A program made the position numbers and the translations under genes. The notes below the pieces were generated by a model. It had not been told where the DNA came from, ran no database searches, and worked only from the letters and a program-made list of their open reading frames with translations. This document shows positions 36,093 through 44,812 of a DNA stretch of 64,000 nucleotides, one piece after another; position 1 is the first letter of the stretch; each line of letters begins with the position of its first letter. Origin of the DNA: Microbacterium horticulturae (lineage in GTDB: Bacteria; Actinomycetota; Actinomycetes; Actinomycetales; Microbacteriaceae); assembly GCF_029094505.1 (NCBI RefSeq), contig NZ_CP119108.1, positions 2,046,001-2,110,000 of the forward strand, written 5' to 3'.

Positions 36093-37399
36093 CCATCCTC
36101 TGCAGGCAACGGCCAGGACGCCACCCACCCGCTCTCGGCGGGGTCATCGCTGCCTCCCGCGGCAAGGACGGTGTTGCGCTCGAAGCCAGGCCCGAACGGC
36201 GCCGGTGCAGGAGCGTTGAAGATGATGTGCTCGAGAGCCGCCACAATGCGCACCGATGCGTTGCCGTCACCGTAGGGATTCGCCTTGCGGCTCCGGCGAC
36301 GCAGCTCGTCGGGGTCGTCGAGCAGCGATCGGACAGCAGCCGTGATCCGCTCCGTCGACGTCCCGACCAGTTCGACGGTCCCGGCATCCACCCCCTCCTG
36401 CCGTTCGGTAGTCTCACGCACGCAGATGACGGGCGTGCCCAGAGCGGGCGCCTCCTCCTGGATTCCGCCGGAATCCGTGATCGCCAGCGTCGCGAGCTTC
36501 AGCAGGTGCGCGAACTCCACGTACTTCATCGCCGCGACGAGGGTCACGTTCGGACAGTCGGCGAGCCGGGAGGTGAGGATGCCGCTGACGGCCGGATTGG
36601 GATGGAGCGCGACGATGAACCTCACGTCGGGGTACTCCTGCGCGGATTGTGCGACCGCGTCGGCGACGCGCTCCAGGGGCCTCCCCCAGTTCTCACGCCG
36701 ATGCGCTGTGACGACGACGACCCGTGGAGGGTGCGCGGCGTCGAGGTCGGCCAGCCGTGCGTCTTCGAAGCGGGTGTCGTCGGACGCGGCCAGGTGCAAT
36801 GCGTCGATGGCCGTGTTGCCGGTGATGAACACGCGCCCGAAGGGGATGCCCTCACTCATGAGGTTCGCCTTATTGCGGTTGGTCGGCGCAAGATGCAGCG
36901 CGGCGATCCGCGAGATGAGCTGCCTGTTCAGCTCTTCCGGGAAGGGAGACAGCGTGTTCGACGTGCGCAGCCCCGCCTCGACATGCACGACCGGAAGGTG
37001 CAGATGAAAGGCTGCGAGCGCAGCCGCCGCCGCACTCGTCGTGTCGCCGTGCACGAAGCAGGCAGCGGGATAGCCGTTCTCATAGCTGGCTTCTGCGGGC
37101 GGCAAAGGCGGCCCGAAGCGCTCGCCGAGGTAGTCCTCGAGATGGGTGAGGATGAAAGCGAAGAGGTCGTTGAGCGAACGCGGGCCGGTGGGCAGCTCGA
37201 ACTCCACGTCCGGTCGGATGTCGCCGATCGACAGCACCGCAGCCACCATCTCCGCGTGTTGGCCGGTGGAGACCACGACAGGTTCGAAGTGGGTGCTGTC
37301 GCGCATCGCGACGATGAGGGGAAGCATTTTGATGGCCTCGGGTCGCGTCCCCACGATGAACACCGCGCGAAGGCGCTGATTCGACGGCTCGGTATGCAT
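36089..37399 (-). CDS. wecB: UDP-N-acetylglucosamine 2-epimerase (non-hydrolysing)
   Basis: 436 residues from the ATG at 37399. Family motifs: FIVGTRPEAIKMLPLI near 14-29, VHGDTTSAAAAALAAF, VVHVEAGLRTSNTLSPFPEE, VVVVTAHRRENWGRPLE and LAITDSGGIQEEAPALG. It converts UDP-GlcNAc to UDP-ManNAc. It is longer than usual (about 370-400), with an extra segment between 80 and 110 (FGPPLPPAEASYENG) and a 40-residue tail. Coupled to the GT2 gene, so ManNAc or ManNAcA is a likely unit of the polymer. Confidence 0.92.
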   Translation of the reverse strand: MHTEPSNQRLRAVFIVGTRPEAIKMLPLIVAMRDSTHFEPVVVSTGQHAEMVAAVLSIGDIRPDVEFELPTGPRSLNDLFAFILTHLEDYLGERFGPPLPPAEASYENGYPAACFVHGDTTSAAAAALAAFHLHLPVVHVEAGLRTSNTLSPFPEELNRQLISRIAALHLAPTNRNKANLMSEGIPFGRVFITGNTAIDALHLAASDDTRFEDARLADLDAAHPPRVVVVTAHRRENWGRPLERVADAVAQSAQEYPDVRFIVALHPNPAVSGILTSRLADCPNVTLVAAMKYVEFAHLLKLATLAITDSGGIQEEAPALGTPVICVRETTERQEGVDAGTVELVGTSTERITAAVRSLLDDPDELRRRSRKANPYGDGNASVRIVAALEHIIFNAPAPAPFGPGFERNTVLAAGGSDDPAESGWVASWPLPAEDG

Positions 37400-37431
37400 G
37401 TCTTCGACGGTAGTGAAGCACGAGGCCGATG

Positions 37432-38256
37432 TCACCCTGCGACGGGCGCGCGCAGGCGCGCAAGGATATCTCTCAGACGGAGATATTGTTGCCACGCCGA
37501 TGGCAGGATCGCGGCCAGCATCGAGAACTCCACGACGTACATCACGAGAGACAGCACCGATCCCACCTCCATCTCGCGTCCCGAAGCGACGATGACGGCG
37601 TAGACCTGCAGGGCCGTCGCGAGGACGCCCGAGATCGCGAAGCTGACCACGTCCAAGTCCGACATCTTGACCATCCAGCTGTTGAGCAGGCTGATGTGGC
37701 GGCGCACATCCGGCGCCTCGGACCGGCCGAGGACGTCGACCTGGCGTTCGGCTTCGTCGTTGTACGCGCGGTTCAAACGCAGCGTTCGCGATGTCGTGAA
37801 CGCGTATGCCGCGGCGATTGCCGCCGCAACCATGAGCGCCGCGATGAACACCCCGACGTCGAGCGTTGCGAGGAAGATGAGCACGCCCACGAACGCCAGG
37901 ACGCTCGCGACCACGTCCGGGAGCGAGTACTCGAGAAAGTCGACCACCTCGCCCAGCATGGCGACACGTGCCGCCTTGACCGACAGTGCGGTGTGCTGTT
38001 CCGTCACGCCAAGGGTCGCATCGAGCCGCACGGCACCGTAGAACCGCACGTCGTGGAGTCGCCGGATCGCCGCAGCGGCGGTGCCGATCGCGCCGGTCGC
38101 CGCGAGGAAGATCACCCCGCGCGACGAGCCTTCCACCCAGTCCTGCACGGCAAGACCGATCGCGAACGGCACGACCACGCCGACCGCGGCCTCGATCGCC
38201 ACCAGGATGAGGGAGATCGCGACCCGCCACCCCCGGCGACGAAGCATCGAAAGCAT
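37432..38256 (-). CDS. ABC transporter six-transmembrane domain protein lacking an ATPase domain
   Basis: 274 residues with five to six membrane helices (VAISLILVAIEAAVGVVVPFA, VVASVLAFVGVLIFLATL, GVFIAALMVAAAIAAAYAF and others). The pattern matches the ABC_membrane_3 family, an exporter-like membrane domain that occurs without a fused nucleotide-binding domain. No ATPase gene is adjacent. It may need an ATPase elsewhere or have a different role. It lies 32 bases upstream of wecB on the same strand. Confidence 0.75.
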   Translation of the reverse strand: MLSMLRRRGWRVAISLILVAIEAAVGVVVPFAIGLAVQDWVEGSSRGVIFLAATGAIGTAAAAIRRLHDVRFYGAVRLDATLGVTEQHTALSVKAARVAMLGEVVDFLEYSLPDVVASVLAFVGVLIFLATLDVGVFIAALMVAAAIAAAYAFTTSRTLRLNRAYNDEAERQVDVLGRSEAPDVRRHISLLNSWMVKMSDLDVVSFAISGVLATALQVYAVIVASGREMEVGSVLSLVMYVVEFSMLAAILPSAWQQYLRLRDILARLRAPVAG

Positions 38257-38279
38257 GCCGGAAGGCTACCGCGAAGCGC

Positions 38280-39473
38280 TCAGCGCGGTGTGCCCCCGAT
38301 CCAGCGTCGCCGGCGCGCCGGCATCTGTCCCGAGTCATGCGGCGCCGGGGAAACAGGAGGAGAGCTTGCCTCTGCACGCCAGTGTCCGCTCGCGATATAT
38401 GAGATGGAGGAATTGAGAACGGCAACGAGAGGGACGGCGAAGAACGCGCCGGGTATGCCGGCGATCATCGAACCGGCCGCGACGGCGAGGACGACAGCAA
38501 GTGGATGCACTTTGACGGCGTTGCCCATGACCAGAGGCTGCAACACATGCCCCTCGATCTGCTGAACCAGCAGAACGATGGCTAGCATGACGACGGCGAT
38601 CACCCATCCGTTGTAGATGAGCGCAATGGCGACGGCGAACGCACCGGTCACGATGGCACCGACGACCGGGATGAACGATCCGAGGAAGACGAGCACACCG
38701 ATCGGGATGGCAAGAGGCACACCGAGCAGCGCGGCGCCACCCGCGATCCCCACGGCGTCGATGATGGCGACGAGGATCTGCACTTTGACGAACGACTGGA
38801 GCGTGCCCCACCCCGCGCGTCCGGCGCCGTCGGCCGCGGCGCGCGAGTTCTTCGGGAACAGGCGGACAGTCCAGGACCAGATGCGGTCGCCGTCGATGAG
38901 GATGAACAGCGTCGTGAACAGTGCCAGGAGAATGCCGACGAGCACGTGGCCGACCGTGCTGCCGGCAGAGAGTACACCGGGCAGGATGCTTCCGGCGTTG
39001 GCCTGGAGCGCTGCCCACCCTTGGTCCGCGAGCTCGGTGAGCTGACCGTCGGTGATATGAAGAGGGGATGCCGCAAGCCAGGCCGCGAAGTCCTCGAGCG
39101 CGGTGAGCGCTCGTTCCCGCAACGCACCGAATCCCGCTCCGACCTGGGTGACGACGAGGTAGAGGAGAAGGCTGACGCCGACGATGACGCTCAGTTCGGC
39201 GAGGGCGACGGCAGCCCATCGGGGGAACCGAGCGCGGATCATCCCATCTCTGAACGGCACGAGCAGGGCGGAGACGACCATCGCCACGAACACAGGAATG
39301 GCGATCTCGCGCAGCTGCACGATGAGAAATCCCACGACGGAGATGGCCGCGGCGATGACAAGCATGCGCCACGACCACGCAGCCGCAAGGCGGACCCCGG
39401 GCGGCACGTTGTCCACAGGAGGAGCCGGTTCTGGCACGGTGGTCGGTGACATCTTCTTCGGTGACCGCCGCAT
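38280..39473 (-). CDS. AI-2E family transporter (paralogue 2)
   Basis: 397 residues from the ATG at 39473, two bases after the amine oxidase stop. Same family marks as at 28441: RAGWGTLQSFVKVQILVAI, VFLGSFIPVVGAIVTGAFAV and GHVLQPLVMGNAVKVHPLAVV. The N-terminal tail and the Pro/Arg-rich C-terminus differ. It belongs to the amine oxidase-MFS gene string, so it may move a related small molecule. Confidence 0.88.
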   Translation of the reverse strand: MRRSPKKMSPTTVPEPAPPVDNVPPGVRLAAAWSWRMLVIAAAISVVGFLIVQLREIAIPVFVAMVVSALLVPFRDGMIRARFPRWAAVALAELSVIVGVSLLLYLVVTQVGAGFGALRERALTALEDFAAWLAASPLHITDGQLTELADQGWAALQANAGSILPGVLSAGSTVGHVLVGILLALFTTLFILIDGDRIWSWTVRLFPKNSRAAADGAGRAGWGTLQSFVKVQILVAIIDAVGIAGGAALLGVPLAIPIGVLVFLGSFIPVVGAIVTGAFAVAIALIYNGWVIAVVMLAIVLLVQQIEGHVLQPLVMGNAVKVHPLAVVLAVAAGSMIAGIPGAFFAVPLVAVLNSSISYIASGHWRAEASSPPVSPAPHDSGQMPARRRRWIGGTPR

Positions 39474-39475
39474 GG

Positions 39476-40834
39476 TCACTTCACCGAAGTGGTGAGCCGA
39501 GTCGACACTTCGGCCGCTGCTCGATGGCCGGACAGGATGGCGCCGTTCATGGTGCCCGAGAACTGATCGGCCGTCTCCGTGCCTGCCCAATGAACACGTC
39601 CGACGGGTTCACGCAGGAACGGACCGAACGACGTCCATGCCCCGGGCGCGACCGCGGGGTTGGGGCCACCCGGGGCGAACGTGTCATTGCCCCACGCGAA
39701 GTCTTCATAGTCGACGATGCGCCGGGCGTCTTTCCCGTACAGGTGCATGAGATGTCGGATGACGCGGCGGGAGCGTTCGTCACGGTCGTATCCGTCGAAA
39801 CCACGAGCGTCGCAGAACACCATGAGGATGCCGGGCCCAGTGGGTCTGGGGCTGACGTCGAAGGTGAGAAAGACGGTGTCGTCGTCGGAGACGCCCTCGC
39901 CGGAGAGACCGGCATCACGCCAGAAGGGGCGGTCGTAAGCGACGAACGCCTTGCTGAGGGCGCCGAGCCGCCACGTGCGGGAGAGTCCGTAATGACGCTC
40001 GGGCAGCGCGGGCTCGAACACGATGCCCGCGCGGTGTGAGGGCGCGGCCGTGACGATGACGAAGCGGGCCTCGATCACGTCCGTGGCCGTGTGGACGGTG
40101 ACGCGGTCGCCGTCGGTCACGATCCTCTGCACGGGCGCATCGACGATCACCCTGGGGCTCAGGGTCTCCGCGAAGCGGTCGACGAGTCCCTGCGTGGTAC
40201 CCACGAGACGATCCTGCTGGTCGCCCCCTTCGACGGCGAGCATGTGTTCCAAACCGCCGAGGGTCTTGACGTACCGAAGGACGTTGAAGAGCGAGATGTC
40301 GCTGACGGGGGCGCCGAAGTGGACCATGGCGATCATGCCGACGAATTTGCGTGTTCCCTCCAGCGCTCGTTTCTTGGTCAGCCACTCGCCGAGGGTTGCA
40401 GCATCGTAGCCGGCGGCGCGCGGGTGTTCCCACGGCGATGTCATCGGCATCGCGTCGGCCATCTTCTGAAGAGAACGCAAGACGCGGGCGATGTCGAGGG
40501 TCACCCAGGGCATGAGCGCAGTGAGGCCCTCCGCCTTGCGGCGACCTCCGAAGGAGAGGACGCCCTTGCCCTGGTGGAACTGCGGGACGGTCGTCCGGTC
40601 CAGTCGCCGGATGAGAGCGTGGAGGGCATCGTGGTCGGGTGCGATCCAGGTGGCGCCGGCGTCGACGGGAACCCCGGCGACTTCCGTGCTCCGGATGCGG
40701 CCACCCACCCGATCGCGTCCTTCAAGGACGATGACGTCGTGGCCCTCCTGGGCGAGCCGATCTGCGGCGGACAGTCCGGCCAGACCTGCGCCGACGATGA
40801 CCACGTCGACATTCGTAGTGCGGGTGATTGTCAT
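39476..40834 (-). CDS. Flavin monoamine oxidase family protein
   Basis: 452 residues from the ATG at 40834. Dinucleotide-binding motif VVIVGAGLAGLSAADRLAQ near 10-28 and GRDRVGGRIRSTEV near 38-51. The C-terminal FAD-contact block is VHWAGTETADQFSGTMNGAILSG split at about 420-440. Such enzymes oxidise biogenic amines or polyamines to aldehydes with release of ammonia and H2O2. Neighbouring exporter and TetR genes suggest amine detoxification or use. Confidence 0.92.
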   Translation of the reverse strand: MTITRTTNVDVVIVGAGLAGLSAADRLAQEGHDVIVLEGRDRVGGRIRSTEVAGVPVDAGATWIAPDHDALHALIRRLDRTTVPQFHQGKGVLSFGGRRKAEGLTALMPWVTLDIARVLRSLQKMADAMPMTSPWEHPRAAGYDAATLGEWLTKKRALEGTRKFVGMIAMVHFGAPVSDISLFNVLRYVKTLGGLEHMLAVEGGDQQDRLVGTTQGLVDRFAETLSPRVIVDAPVQRIVTDGDRVTVHTATDVIEARFVIVTAAPSHRAGIVFEPALPERHYGLSRTWRLGALSKAFVAYDRPFWRDAGLSGEGVSDDDTVFLTFDVSPRPTGPGILMVFCDARGFDGYDRDERSRRVIRHLMHLYGKDARRIVDYEDFAWGNDTFAPGGPNPAVAPGAWTSFGPFLREPVGRVHWAGTETADQFSGTMNGAILSGHRAAAEVSTRLTTSVK

Positions 40835-40872
40835 TACTTCTCCGTTCGTCTGCGGCGGGCTCTCCTGACAGG

Positions 40873-42390
40873 TCAGTGGCTCACGGGGTCTGGGATCTTG
40901 TGAGACGGGATGGCGATCCAGGCGATGACGGCGGCAATCGCCAGCAGGATCGCGGCGATGACCGAGGTCCACTGCATGCCGAGAGTGAACGCATGCTGTG
41001 CCTGTTCGATCGCAGCCCGGACCGCAGCATCAGCGGAGTCGAGCTGGGACATCGCTGTCGCGAGCGATTCGCGCACGCTGGTGTCGATCACCTCATCCGC
41101 GATCGGGGGCAGGTTCCACCGGTACAGAGCGAGTTGCAGCGAACCCAGCACGGCGATGCCCAGCGCGGCGCCCAATTCGTAGGCGGTTTCCGCGATGGAG
41201 GAGGCGGCACCGGCGCGCTCGCGGGGTGCGGCGCTGACGACCGCATCGGTGGTCAACGTCATCGCCAGCCCCGCGCCGAACCCGACGATCGCAAACCCGA
41301 TGAGGATGCCCACCAAACCCGACATCCCTTCCGCGAAAGCCAGCACGGCGAGTCCTATCGCTCCGAAAGCGAGTCCGACGCTGATCGCGCGGCCGCGGCC
41401 GAGCTTGCCGAGCATGTGCCCTGCGAACGCGATGACGACGATCGAGGCCACAGTCGCCGACAACTCGGTCAGACCAGCCTCCAACGGACCGAGACCGCGG
41501 ACGAGCTGCAGATACTGAGAGAAGAAGAACAACAGGCCCACGAACGCGAAGATCGACACGGTGTTGGCCACCACAGCCCCGCTGAACGCTGGCGAGCGGA
41601 ACAGGGAGACGTCGATGAGGGGCCGGTCGAGAGTGCGTTGTCGTCGCAGGAACAGCCCTCCGGCGATCAGGCCCAGCATGACCGCAACCGGGGTCGTCCA
41701 GTCGAACCCGTTCGCGAACACCTGCTTGATGGCGAAGACGATCGAGACGATCGCCAGGAACGACAGCACCGCAGACCATAGGTCTATGCGCGCACCATGA
41801 GGGTCCCTCGACTCCGGCAGGAGGAAGAGTCCGCCGACGAGCACGAGAACCATGATCGGAACATTGATGAGGAACACGCTGCCCCAGTGGAAGTGTTCCA
41901 GCAGCGCGCCGCCCACAATGGGGCCGACCGCAGCGCCGGCGGTCGCGCCGGCTGCCCACACGGCGATGGCACGAGTGCGCATCGTCGGGTCAGAGAAGAT
42001 GTTCCGGACGAGAGCCAGCGTCGACGGCATGATCGTCGCGCCGCTGATCCCGATGATCGCGCGAGCGAGGATAAGGACCTCCGGCGTGGGCGAGAACGCC
42101 GCCAGAATCGACGAGAGCCCGAAGCCCACCGAGCCGATCAGCAGCAGCCGTTTCCGGCCGATCCGGTCGGCCAGATTCCCCATCGTCACGAGCAGGCCGG
42201 CCAGGGCAAACGAGTAGATGTCACCGATCCACAGCAGCTGGGTCGCGGTGGGGTTCAGGTCGGCGGTCAGGGCGGGCACAGCTAGCGCGAGAACCGTGCC
42301 GTCGATGGCCAGGAGAAGCACGGCGAGGGTCAGGATGCCGAGTGCCGCCCACCGGCGTGCCGTCACCGGCAGGGAAGTCGTCGAAGTCAC
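40873..42390 (-). CDS. MFS drug exporter, 14 TM (QacA/EmrB/SmvA type)
   Basis: 505 residues from a GTG. Fourteen membrane helices can be counted. Motif A variant NLADRIGRKRLLLIG is in the first loop, and GPIVGGALLEHFHWGSVFLINVP is the motif C region typical of DHA2 drug:H+ antiporters. DHA2 members export cationic antiseptics, dyes and similar compounds. The divergent TetR gene and the palindrome at 42403-42420 immediately before its start indicate repressor control. Confidence 0.92.
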   Translation of the reverse strand: MTSTTSLPVTARRWAALGILTLAVLLLAIDGTVLALAVPALTADLNPTATQLLWIGDIYSFALAGLLVTMGNLADRIGRKRLLLIGSVGFGLSSILAAFSPTPEVLILARAIIGISGATIMPSTLALVRNIFSDPTMRTRAIAVWAAGATAGAAVGPIVGGALLEHFHWGSVFLINVPIMVLVLVGGLFLLPESRDPHGARIDLWSAVLSFLAIVSIVFAIKQVFANGFDWTTPVAVMLGLIAGGLFLRRQRTLDRPLIDVSLFRSPAFSGAVVANTVSIFAFVGLLFFFSQYLQLVRGLGPLEAGLTELSATVASIVVIAFAGHMLGKLGRGRAISVGLAFGAIGLAVLAFAEGMSGLVGILIGFAIVGFGAGLAMTLTTDAVVSAAPRERAGAASSIAETAYELGAALGIAVLGSLQLALYRWNLPPIADEVIDTSVRESLATAMSQLDSADAAVRAAIEQAQHAFTLGMQWTSVIAAILLAIAAVIAWIAIPSHKIPDPVSH

Positions 42391-42402
42391 ACAGGAGAGA
42401 TT

Positions 42403-42420
42403 ACCGGCCGTACGGCCGGT
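42403..42420. promoter_or_regulatory. 18-bp palindromic operator between MFS exporter and TetR
   Basis: ACCGGCCGTACGGCCGGT is a perfect palindrome 12 bases upstream of the MFS GTG. A TAATCT hexamer on the minus strand starts at its last base and lies 7 bases before the GTG, so a repressor bound here would cover the -35/-10 spacer. A second CCGG-TACGT-CCGG repeat adjoins at 42416-42428. The binding protein is inferred to be the divergent TetR. Confidence 0.75.
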
Positions 42421-42530
42421 ACGTCCGGTCCGATAGCCTTTTGGGAGGATCTCTCCAGGTTGACCTCACCGTGCGGGGCTTTGCGGCACGATCGAGGGTG
42501 AAGGATGACGGTTACGGAAGGAGCCCGACG

Positions 42531-43118
42531 ATGGACATCGCGGACGGTCACAAGGGGCGCACGACGCGCAACGCCGAGCGAACGAGGGCGGCCGTCCTCA
42601 CGGCTGCGGCCGAAGCGATGGTCGAACGAGGCACCGGCGTCTCGCTCGACCACATCGCGAAGCGCGCCGGCGTCTCGAAGAGCGGGTTGCAACACCATTT
42701 CCCCAACCGGGAAGCCTTGATCGTCGCGCTCGTCGACGACGCTCAACAGCAGCTTCGGGAGAACGTGATGAGCCATCTCGATCTTTCGGAGAACACTCCG
42801 GGCAAGCTCCTCCGCGCCTACGTCCGCGCCATGACCTCAGGTTCACGCTCCACCGTGCAGTACTTCACCGCCGCGCCGACCTGGGCAGGCATCTATCAGA
42901 TACCCACGGTCGCCGAGATCGCTGCCGCCGACGCACACTGGTGGAACGAGAACTTGGCCGCCGACGGCCTTGGCTCCGACCGCATCATGATCGTCCGGCG
43001 CGCAGCCGAAGGACTGGCCGCGGCAGCCGCCTACGGCGATGAGACATCCGCCGCTGTCGAACGGGCCCGTGAAGTTCTCCTCCACCTTGCGGACGGCGGG
43101 GAGATCGGAGCGCTCTGA
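42531..43118 (+). CDS. TetR/AcrR family transcriptional repressor
   Basis: 195 residues from the ATG at 42531 with GGAAGGAG upstream. N-terminal HTH: RTRAAVLTAAAEAMVERG, VSLDHIAKRAGVSKSGLQHHF and NREALIVALVDD. The C-terminal ligand domain contains WAGIYQIPTVAEI and RRAAEGLAAAAAYGD, close to TetR_C_37-type regulators. It probably represses the divergent exporter gene via the palindrome at 42403 and responds to the exported compound. Confidence 0.92.
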   Translation: MDIADGHKGRTTRNAERTRAAVLTAAAEAMVERGTGVSLDHIAKRAGVSKSGLQHHFPNREALIVALVDDAQQQLRENVMSHLDLSENTPGKLLRAYVRAMTSGSRSTVQYFTAAPTWAGIYQIPTVAEIAAADAHWWNENLAADGLGSDRIMIVRRAAEGLAAAAAYGDETSAAVERAREVLLHLADGGEIGAL

Positions 43119-43208
43119 CATCGAGCCTCCACCGGCGTGGGCCCGAGCCCGTGTCTCACCCGGCATGCGGACGCATAGCGCCGCCGCACTGCGCGACACC
43201 GCGATCCG

Positions 43209-43281
43209 TGCCCCCACTGGGATTCGAACCCAGACTGAAGCGATTTTAAGTCGCCTGCCTCTGCCATTGGGCTATGGGGGC
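43209..43281 (-). tRNA. tRNA with class I body and UAA anticodon (nominally Leu)
   Basis: 73 bases fold into a full cloverleaf: acceptor GCCCCCA/TGGGGGC, D-arm with GG in the loop, anticodon stem GGCGA/TCGCT around loop CTTAAAA, a 5-base variable loop, and T-arm CTGGG/CCCAG with TTCGAAT. The anticodon is TAA, reading UUA. Bacterial leucine tRNAs have a long variable arm, which this one lacks. CCA is not encoded. It may be a decoding tRNA of unusual type, a repurposed tRNA or a misacylated one. Confidence 0.85.
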
Positions 43282-43361
43282 CGTCGCCGTCAGCCTAGCG
43301 GCGCGGGGACGCGGAACGCCCGCCACCCAGTGCGGGTCGCGGGCGTTCCGAAGAGCATCGA

Positions 43362-44798
43362 TCAGGCGCTGGCCTGCGACTCGACCGGCTTCTTTCCGGC
43401 ACCGGCACCGTCGGCCTTCTTCTCGTCCTTCTTCGGCGCGGCCTCGGCCGGCTGCGGCGGACGGGGGCGGGCCGCGAACTGCTCGAAGACCGCACGCGGC
43501 GTCTGCACGGCCTCGAGGCTCACGATGTCGCGGCCGAGCCAAAAGTTGTTCCACCAGCCCCACAGCACACGCCACTTGCGCTCCCACGTCGGCATCGCCA
43601 GGCCATGGTAGGCGCGGTGGGCGCACCACGCGAGGAAGCCCTTGAGTGCAAGGTTGCCTGACTGGAAGACGCCGTTGTACAGGCCCAGGCCCGCAACCGC
43701 ACCGGCATTCTTGTGGAAGTAGTCCGTCGTCTTCTCGCCGCGGAGAACCGCCACGAGGTTCTTCGCGAGGCGCTTGGCCTGACGCACGGCATGCTGCGCG
43801 TTCGGCACACAGAAGCCGCCCACGCCGCCGCCCGAGAGGTCGGGAACGGCCGAGACGTCACCGGCGGCCCAGGCGCCCTCGACGAACTCCTCGGGCGTGC
43901 CCACGCGCAGGTCGGCGCGCGTGCGGATGCGACCACGCTCTTCGACGGGCAGGTCGCCGCCACGCACCACGGTCGGGTTGGCCATCACTCCGGCGGTCCA
44001 GACGATCAGGTCGGACGGGAAGACCTCGCCGGTGGAGACCTCGACGTTGCCGTCGGTGGCGTTGGTCACCTGCGTGTCGAGGTGCACGTACGCGCCGTGC
44101 TTCGCGAGCGACTTCAGCACCCACTCACTCGTCTTCTGCGAGACCTCGGGCATGATGCGCCCCATCGCCTCGATGAGGTGGAAGTGCGTGTCTTCGAAGG
44201 TGAGCTGCGGGTAGTTCTTCAGAAGGGCGGATGCCAGAGACCGAAGCTCTGCGAACGCCTCGATGCCCGCGAAGCCGCCACCCACGACGATGACGGTCAG
44301 CAGGCGATCGCGGTCGGGGCCCGCCGGCAACGCGGCGGCACGGTCGAAGTTGCTCATCAGGCGATCGCGGACGGCGACGGCCTCTTCGATCGTCTTCAGG
44401 CCGATCGCGTTGTCGGCGATGCCGGGGATCGGGAAGGTGCGCGAGACCGCACCGGCGGTGACGACGATCTGGTCGTACTCGTGCTGCCACGTCTGCCCGT
44501 CGGCGCCCGTGAGCGTGGCGGTCTTGTGCGCGTGGTCGATGCCGGTCACCTTTGCGTTGATGACCGTCGTGCGCTTGAGATGACGACGGTGGGCGACGAC
44601 GGCGTGGCGCGGCTCGATGGACCCCGCAGCGACCTCCGGCAGGAACGGCTGGTAGGTCATGTAGGGCAGCGGGTCGACCATGGTGACCTCTGCCTCGCCC
44701 TTGCGGAGATGCTTCTCCAGCTTCCAGGCGGTGTAGAAGCCGGCGTACCCACCGCCGACGATGAGGATCCGGGGCGTGGTGGTCGCGGCGGTGTTCAC
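43362..44798 (-). CDS. ndh: Type II NADH dehydrogenase (NDH-2 like)
   Basis: 478 residues. FAD motif RILIVGGGYAGFYTAWKLE near 10-28; NADH motif TVIVVGGGFAGIEAFAEL near 168-185; second FAD contact GAWAAGDVSAVPDL near 312-325, with GFCVPNAQHAVRQAKR after it. The C-terminus has the membrane-associated amphipathic region (GWWNNFWLGRDIVSLE) and a Lys/Ala/Pro-rich tail. It passes electrons from NADH to menaquinone without pumping protons. Confidence 0.95.
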   Translation of the reverse strand: MNTAATTTPRILIVGGGYAGFYTAWKLEKHLRKGEAEVTMVDPLPYMTYQPFLPEVAAGSIEPRHAVVAHRRHLKRTTVINAKVTGIDHAHKTATLTGADGQTWQHEYDQIVVTAGAVSRTFPIPGIADNAIGLKTIEEAVAVRDRLMSNFDRAAALPAGPDRDRLLTVIVVGGGFAGIEAFAELRSLASALLKNYPQLTFEDTHFHLIEAMGRIMPEVSQKTSEWVLKSLAKHGAYVHLDTQVTNATDGNVEVSTGEVFPSDLIVWTAGVMANPTVVRGGDLPVEERGRIRTRADLRVGTPEEFVEGAWAAGDVSAVPDLSGGGVGGFCVPNAQHAVRQAKRLAKNLVAVLRGEKTTDYFHKNAGAVAGLGLYNGVFQSGNLALKGFLAWCAHRAYHGLAMPTWERKWRVLWGWWNNFWLGRDIVSLEAVQTPRAVFEQFAARPRPPQPAEAAPKKDEKKADGAGAGKKPVESQASA

Positions 44799-44812
44799 GG
44801 TGTGGAGAACTC

